Shown: in pieces, positions 60,291 to 64,000 of the stretch
Position numbering within the stretch: position 1 is the first letter of the stretch
How the letters are laid out: the number at the start of each line of letters is the position of its first letter
NCBI GenBank assembly: GCA_019448385.1
Contig: JAGTXO010000033.1
Span: 15,001 to 79,000 of the forward strand
Source of the DNA: Diacronema lutheri
Lineage: Eukaryota; Haptophyta; Pavlovophyceae; Pavlovales; Pavlovaceae
Direction of reading: 5' to 3'
Length of the DNA stretch: 64,000 nucleotides
The notes under the pieces: model-generated
Database searches by the model: none
The model's input: only the letters and a program-made list of their open reading frames with translations
Told to the model about the DNA's origin: nothing
Position numbers and translations under genes: made by a program

Positions 60291-61913
60291 CTAGGGGAGT
60301 CCACCACCGCCGGCCGAAGCGACGAGCCACGCCCCGCCGTCCGACGGACTCGCCGTCAGCAGCGCGTGAATGACGGCCGGCGCGACCGCGCCGGTGCGCG
60401 CGAGGTGCGCCGTTGCGAGCGCATGCTCCTCCTCGCCCACGCCCAGCTCCTCGCGCACCGCGTGCAGGTGCGCGAGCTGCTCTGCGCTCAACGAGCCGCG
60501 CGAGACGAGCGCGTGCACGATCTCGGCATACTCGTGCCGCGCGCGCAGCTGCGCGCGCGCGCCGTGCGACGGCTCCGGGGCGCGCGCGCGGAGGCGCCGA
60601 GCGAGCTCGCGGTTCCACACCGCGTGCAGCCCGCGTCGGATCTCAGCGTGCGCGCCAAGGCACTCAGCGAGCGCGGCGCGGCGCCAGTAGAGCACGCGGC
60701 TCGGCTCGAGCGCGGTGAGCGTCGTGACCAGCGGGCCGCCGCCCACCGCCGCCGCCGCCGCCGCCGCCGGTGCCGCCGCCGCGCCGCCAGCGTCGGCCTG
60801 CGCGGGAGTTGCGCCGCGCGCAGCCGGCGGCACCGCCGTCGAGGCCGGCGCGCGCGTGCCGGCCGTTCTCGCGAGCAAGAGGGGCACGTGGCCAACCCAG
60901 TCGCCCGGCTCGAGCGTGCCGACGGCCGCGCCGCCAATGTGCGCGGAGAGTGCGCCGTCGAGCACGACACAGACGCACTCGTCGGCGTCGGCGTCGGCGC
61001 CGCCGCCCGGCGCCGCGTTGCGCCCGCCGGCGGGCGGCGGAAGTAGCGCGCCGGCTGCGCCGCCGCCGCCGCGCACGCGCAACAGTTGGCCGGGCTCGAG
61101 CACGCGCACGGCCACGCCCGATCCGTGCAGCAGCATGTGCGCCTCTCGGCGTGTGAGCGAATGGGCCAGGAAGGTTGCGTAGGCGCGCGCGTGCTCGGGC
61201 GCGCTCAAGACGGAGGCCTCCTCAAGGCCGTGCGCGGAGCGCTCGCGCAGCGCGCGCACGATCATCGCGAGGTTCACGCCAATGTATGTCACGTCCCACG
61301 GCACGTAGGCCCTGCGCGCAGCGCGCGCGAGGCGCCGGGCGGCTCCTCGCGGTTTGCCGACGTGGGCGGAGCGATCGCGCGGCGCGCGCGCGCGGCGGGA
61401 GGCGCGCGCGCGCGTGCGCGCGCACCACGCGCCCATGTTGACATTGCACGCGCAGTAGACGAGGTTGGCGAGGCACGAGAGCGTGCGCAGCCAGACCACG
61501 TCGTCCATGGACCACTGCACGAGCTGCAGCACGCACGCGACGTTCGCGGCGATCGCCCAGCGGTAATCGTACGCGCCGCGCCGCATCCGCGCGAGCAGGC
61601 GGAGCAAGCGCTCCCACGCGTCCTGCTCGTCGCCGGCCGGGCCACCGTTACTCGCGGCTGTCGAGAACGCGCGCACCGCCGCGCGTGGCCGCGCCGCGCT
61701 GGCGGGCGCAAGCGCGGGCGCAAGCACGCCGCCGGCTCGTGGCCGCAGCGCGCGGCACGCGGCGAGTGCGGCGGCGGTGGTGCGAGCGGCCGGGCGAGCC
61801 ATCAAGCTCGGGCGGATCAGAGCGCTGCACGCGCAGCGCGGTGCACCGCCCCACGGGCGCACGCCCTTCAGCCCGCGCGCGGCGGATGCGAGGCCGAAAA
61901 CTGCGCCCACCAT
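60291..61913 (-). CDS. Popeye / cyclic-nucleotide-binding-domain-like membrane protein
   Basis: Exons 61913-61426 and 61311-60291 give 502 aa; the donor is GTGCGCGCG. An Arg/Ala-rich N-terminus (possible organelle presequence, or start at Met 61802) precedes DYRWAIAANVACVLQLVQWS, two or three TM-like helices (LRTLSCLANLVYCACNVN, VTYIGVNLAMIVRAL), and a cyclic-nucleotide-binding fold (LHGSGVAVRVLEPGQLLRVR, CVCVVLDGALSAHIGG, VGTLEPGDWVGHVPLL). Order and lengths fit the POPDC group, cAMP-binding membrane proteins in animals. Ala/Gly-rich loops interrupt the beta roll. The last about 80 residues are helical. Ligand and role here are unknown. Confidence 0.6.
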   Translation of the reverse strand: MVGAVFGLASAARGLKGVRPWGGAPRCACSALIRPSLMARPAARTTAAALAACRALRPRAGGVLAPALAPASAARPRAAVRAFSTAASNGGPAGDEQDAWERLLRLLARMRRGAYDYRWAIAANVACVLQLVQWSMDDVVWLRTLSCLANLVYCACNVNMGAWCARTRARASRRARAPRDRSAHVGKPRGAARRLARAARRAYVPWDVTYIGVNLAMIVRALRERSAHGLEEASVLSAPEHARAYATFLAHSLTRREAHMLLHGSGVAVRVLEPGQLLRVRGGGGAAGALLPPPAGGRNAAPGGGADADADECVCVVLDGALSAHIGGAAVGTLEPGDWVGHVPLLLARTAGTRAPASTAVPPAARGATPAQADAGGAAAAPAAAAAAAVGGGPLVTTLTALEPSRVLYWRRAALAECLGAHAEIRRGLHAVWNRELARRLRARAPEPSHGARAQLRARHEYAEIVHALVSRGSLSAEQLAHLHAVREELGVGEEEHALATAHLARTGAVAPAVIHALLTASPSDGGAWLVASAGGGGLP

Positions 61914-62050
61914 CCCCAGGAGCCAAGCCAAAGGAGCTTCAAATGCCCCGCTGCAGCTAAGTACAGCACCCCCGGCGGTGCGAGGCGGCAGCAGCAGAGG
62001 AAAGTGGAAACCGCGGGTCGCGGGCGCGCGAGGAGCGGCGTCGGGGCGCG

Positions 62051-64000
62051 ATGGGCTCGCTCTCGGGGCTCAAGCTGGTCGAAGTGACGGCCAACTTTCT
62101 CCGCGGCGACGCGTTCGCCAAGCCCGTCAGCGCCTTCGTCGAGCGCGAATGCCTCGTCTTCGACACGCCCAGCTCGGGCGCGGCAGGCGGCGACAGCGGC
62201 GAGGGCTACGAGCACGCGCTCATGGACGTGCAGGTAGCGTACGCGAAGCTGGTGTCCGATCTGCTCGAGAAGCACCTATCTGGCGTCGGCGCCGGCTGGG
62301 ACAAGTTGCAGGCCGCCTGTCTCAACCACCAACGCGCGCCCGCGACGTCCGTCGTGCGCAACGCGCTCTCGTGCTGCTCCGACTTTGCCGCCTTCTTCGA
62401 CCTGATGGCGGAAGCGAACCTCGAGCTCGAGGCGAGGGCGCTCGAGCTGTGGCACATGCAGACCCAGTTCGGCTTTGACGACGACGACCTCGCCGCCGAG
62501 GCCGAGCTGGGCGACTCGATCGCGCCCCTCCCATCGAACGAGACATTGCGTCGCGACTACGGCCTTTCCGAGGCGACGGTGCGCGAGCTCGAGGCCGCGC
62601 GCGCGGAGCTGGGCGGCGGCGAAGGGCTCGTCGCCAAGCTTGGCTCGCTGATGAGCGCGCTCGACGACGAGCCCGACCCGCTCGCCGCCGCGCTCGCCGC
62701 TGCCGAGCCGCCACCCGTCGCGCCATCCCTACTCACACGCCGGGGCTCAGGCGCGAGGGGCGTGCCCGCCATCGCGCTCGACGCGCCGCGGCCGAGCGCA
62801 TCGGCGCCACCGACCACCAACTCGGCGATGGCGCAGCACGACGCGCCCGCCATCCACGTGACCGCCACCGAGTCGCTCACGACGGCAGCGGCGCGTGCGG
62901 CGCGCGCGGCGGCCACAGCCGCCGCTGGCGCGCCCCCAAAATCACTGCACGTCTCTGGGCCGCCGTCGCCGACGCAGGAGCAGAGCCCGACCTCGTCAAC
63001 CGTCGGCTTGGAACGGCCGGCGCTCTCGGCCAAGCCGCGCCACGTGCCCGCGCTCAAAACCGCTGGCCCCCTCTCGGCACCTGCCAAGCAGTCGCACGTG
63101 AGGCGGCCCAAGGCGCCGCGCGCGTGCGCATCGCCGCGCGCTCTCCCGCTCGCGCGCGGCGCCTTGGGCCGCGTCTTTGTCTGTCCCTACACCATCTCAC
63201 ACCTGACTGGGCGCCTGTCTTGCCCACTGGCCGCCGGCCTGCGTGCCCGCCCCGACAGGTTGCCGAGTCGCCTCGCGTCTCGAAACCGGGCGATCCGGAC
63301 TACGATGAGAACACGACGCTCACAATCGGTAACAGCCGGTGGAAGATCGGCCGGCAGATCGGGCGCGGCGCGACGGCGCGCGTCTTCCTCGCTGTCGACA
63401 TGGAGCTGCACCGCACCTTCGCCGTCAAGCAGATGCTCACCGGGCCAGGCGCGAGCAGCGCAGAGTCGGCGGCCCTGCGGGAGCTTGAGCGCGAGATTGC
63501 GGTGATGAAACGGCTCTCGCACCCCAATCTCGTCACGTACCTCGGCACGGAGCGCACGGCGGACGAGCTGTACATCGCGATGGAGTACGTGCGCGGAGGC
63601 GCGCTCGCCGACCTGATCAAGCGGATCGCCGCGCAGCAGGGCAGGCAGAGGCAGCAGCGCGCGGCGGCGGACGCAGCGGCCGCTGAGGCGGCGCGCGCTG
63701 AGGGGCTCGAGCCGCCGCCACCGACCGCGCTGAGCGCGCCGCAGATCGTACTGCCGTTGCGCACGATCGCCTCGTACACGGCGCAGGTGTTCAACGGTCA
63801 GCCGCCCGCTGCCCTCCGCCTCATCAAACTTGGCCAACTCGGCGCGCGGCGTGCGCGGCGCGCGCTGAGAGCACGTGCCGCTGTGCGCCGCCGTGCCGCT
63901 GCGCGCGCAGGCCTCGCCTACCTGCACGCGCAGGACGTGATCCACCGCGACATTAAGAGCGCGAACATCCTCGTCGATGCGACCTACCAGCACGTCAAGA
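62051..64000 (+). CDS. BART-domain protein kinase, MAPKKK/STE11-like (3' part beyond window)
   Basis: Exons 62051-63097, 63259-63796 and 63911 to beyond 64000. Residues about 10-135 match the BART domain of ARL2BP/CFAP36: FVERECLVFDTP, YAKLVSDLLEKHL, CCSDFAAFFDLMAEANLELE. A disordered linker follows, then a kinase domain: GRQIGRGATARVFLAVD (P-loop), FAVKQM (catalytic Lys), REIAVMKRLSHPNLVTYLG, LYIAMEYVRGGALADLI, GLAYLHAQDVIHRDIKSANI. The sequence resembles STE11/MAPKKK kinases. An Ala/Arg/Gln insert sits in the kinase hinge region. BART domains bind ARL2/ARL3 GTPases (family knowledge), so the kinase may be recruited to cilia or microtubules (inference). The C-terminal lobe is cut by the window end. 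Confidence 0.8.

Overview
This window is nuclear DNA from a very GC-rich unicellular eukaryote, most likely an alga with a red-lineage complex plastid; a haptophyte fits best. The evidence is dense spliceosomal introns, a ubiquitin-L40 fusion gene, mitochondrial (COX20, glycine cleavage H) and nucleolar (Notchless) housekeeping genes, and a presequence ending in a hydrophobic stretch plus AFAP, the plastid-targeting style of haptophytes and stramenopiles. I saw no bacterial operons, rRNA, tRNA, CRISPR array or recognisable transposon. All gene models are my own reading of frames, splice phases and family motifs. There is no transcript evidence, so exon edges are predictions.

Layout. About 30 genes are packed with alternating orientation. 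Head-to-head pairs often have start codons less than 100 bp apart (WDR70/TPR protein, coiled-coil/SET-JmjC, 7TM/F-box, EF-hand-like/SK channel, GNAT/TauD, wax synthase/ELO-patatin, CRAL-TRIO/amino-acid permease). Tail-to-tail pairs are separated by about 40-400 bp. By my count 38 introns can be placed. 22 of them begin GTGCG, usually continuing as a GC alternation, and three appear to use GC-AG.

Region by region. 1-11 kb: FHA-WDR70, an HSP90-type TPR protein, an Ala-rich coiled coil, and a SET-JmjN-JmjC-zinc-finger fusion. 11-21 kb: cyclin, COX20, an unknown protein, ubiquitin-L40, a GPR180-like 7TM protein, an F-box protein. 21-30 kb: low-complexity EF-hand-like protein, SK-type channel, GNAT, TauD dioxygenase. 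30-41 kb: vanadium-haloperoxidase-like protein, wax synthase, an elongase-patatin fusion, a GARP/Myb-like factor, then an AT-rich patch holding a TIR-like/LRR gene and an unusual membrane-protein gene with an in-frame TGA. 41-52 kb: CRAL-TRIO, amino-acid permease, sulfotransferase fusion, Notchless, glycine cleavage H, a plastid-targeted protein. 52-64 kb: a large nucleoside hydrolase/TIR-like fusion, DUF1997 protein, a Popeye/cyclic-nucleotide-binding-like protein, and a BART-domain MAPKKK-like kinase cut by the window end.

The strongest unusual signals are fused architectures: nucleoside hydrolase + membrane region + TIR-like domain; SET + degenerate KDM5-like demethylase; fatty-acid elongase (with HxxHH changed to HxxQQ) + patatin lipase; BART + protein kinase; NIPP1-type FHA + WDR70. 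Tandem duplications that copy splice sites in frame are a second theme.
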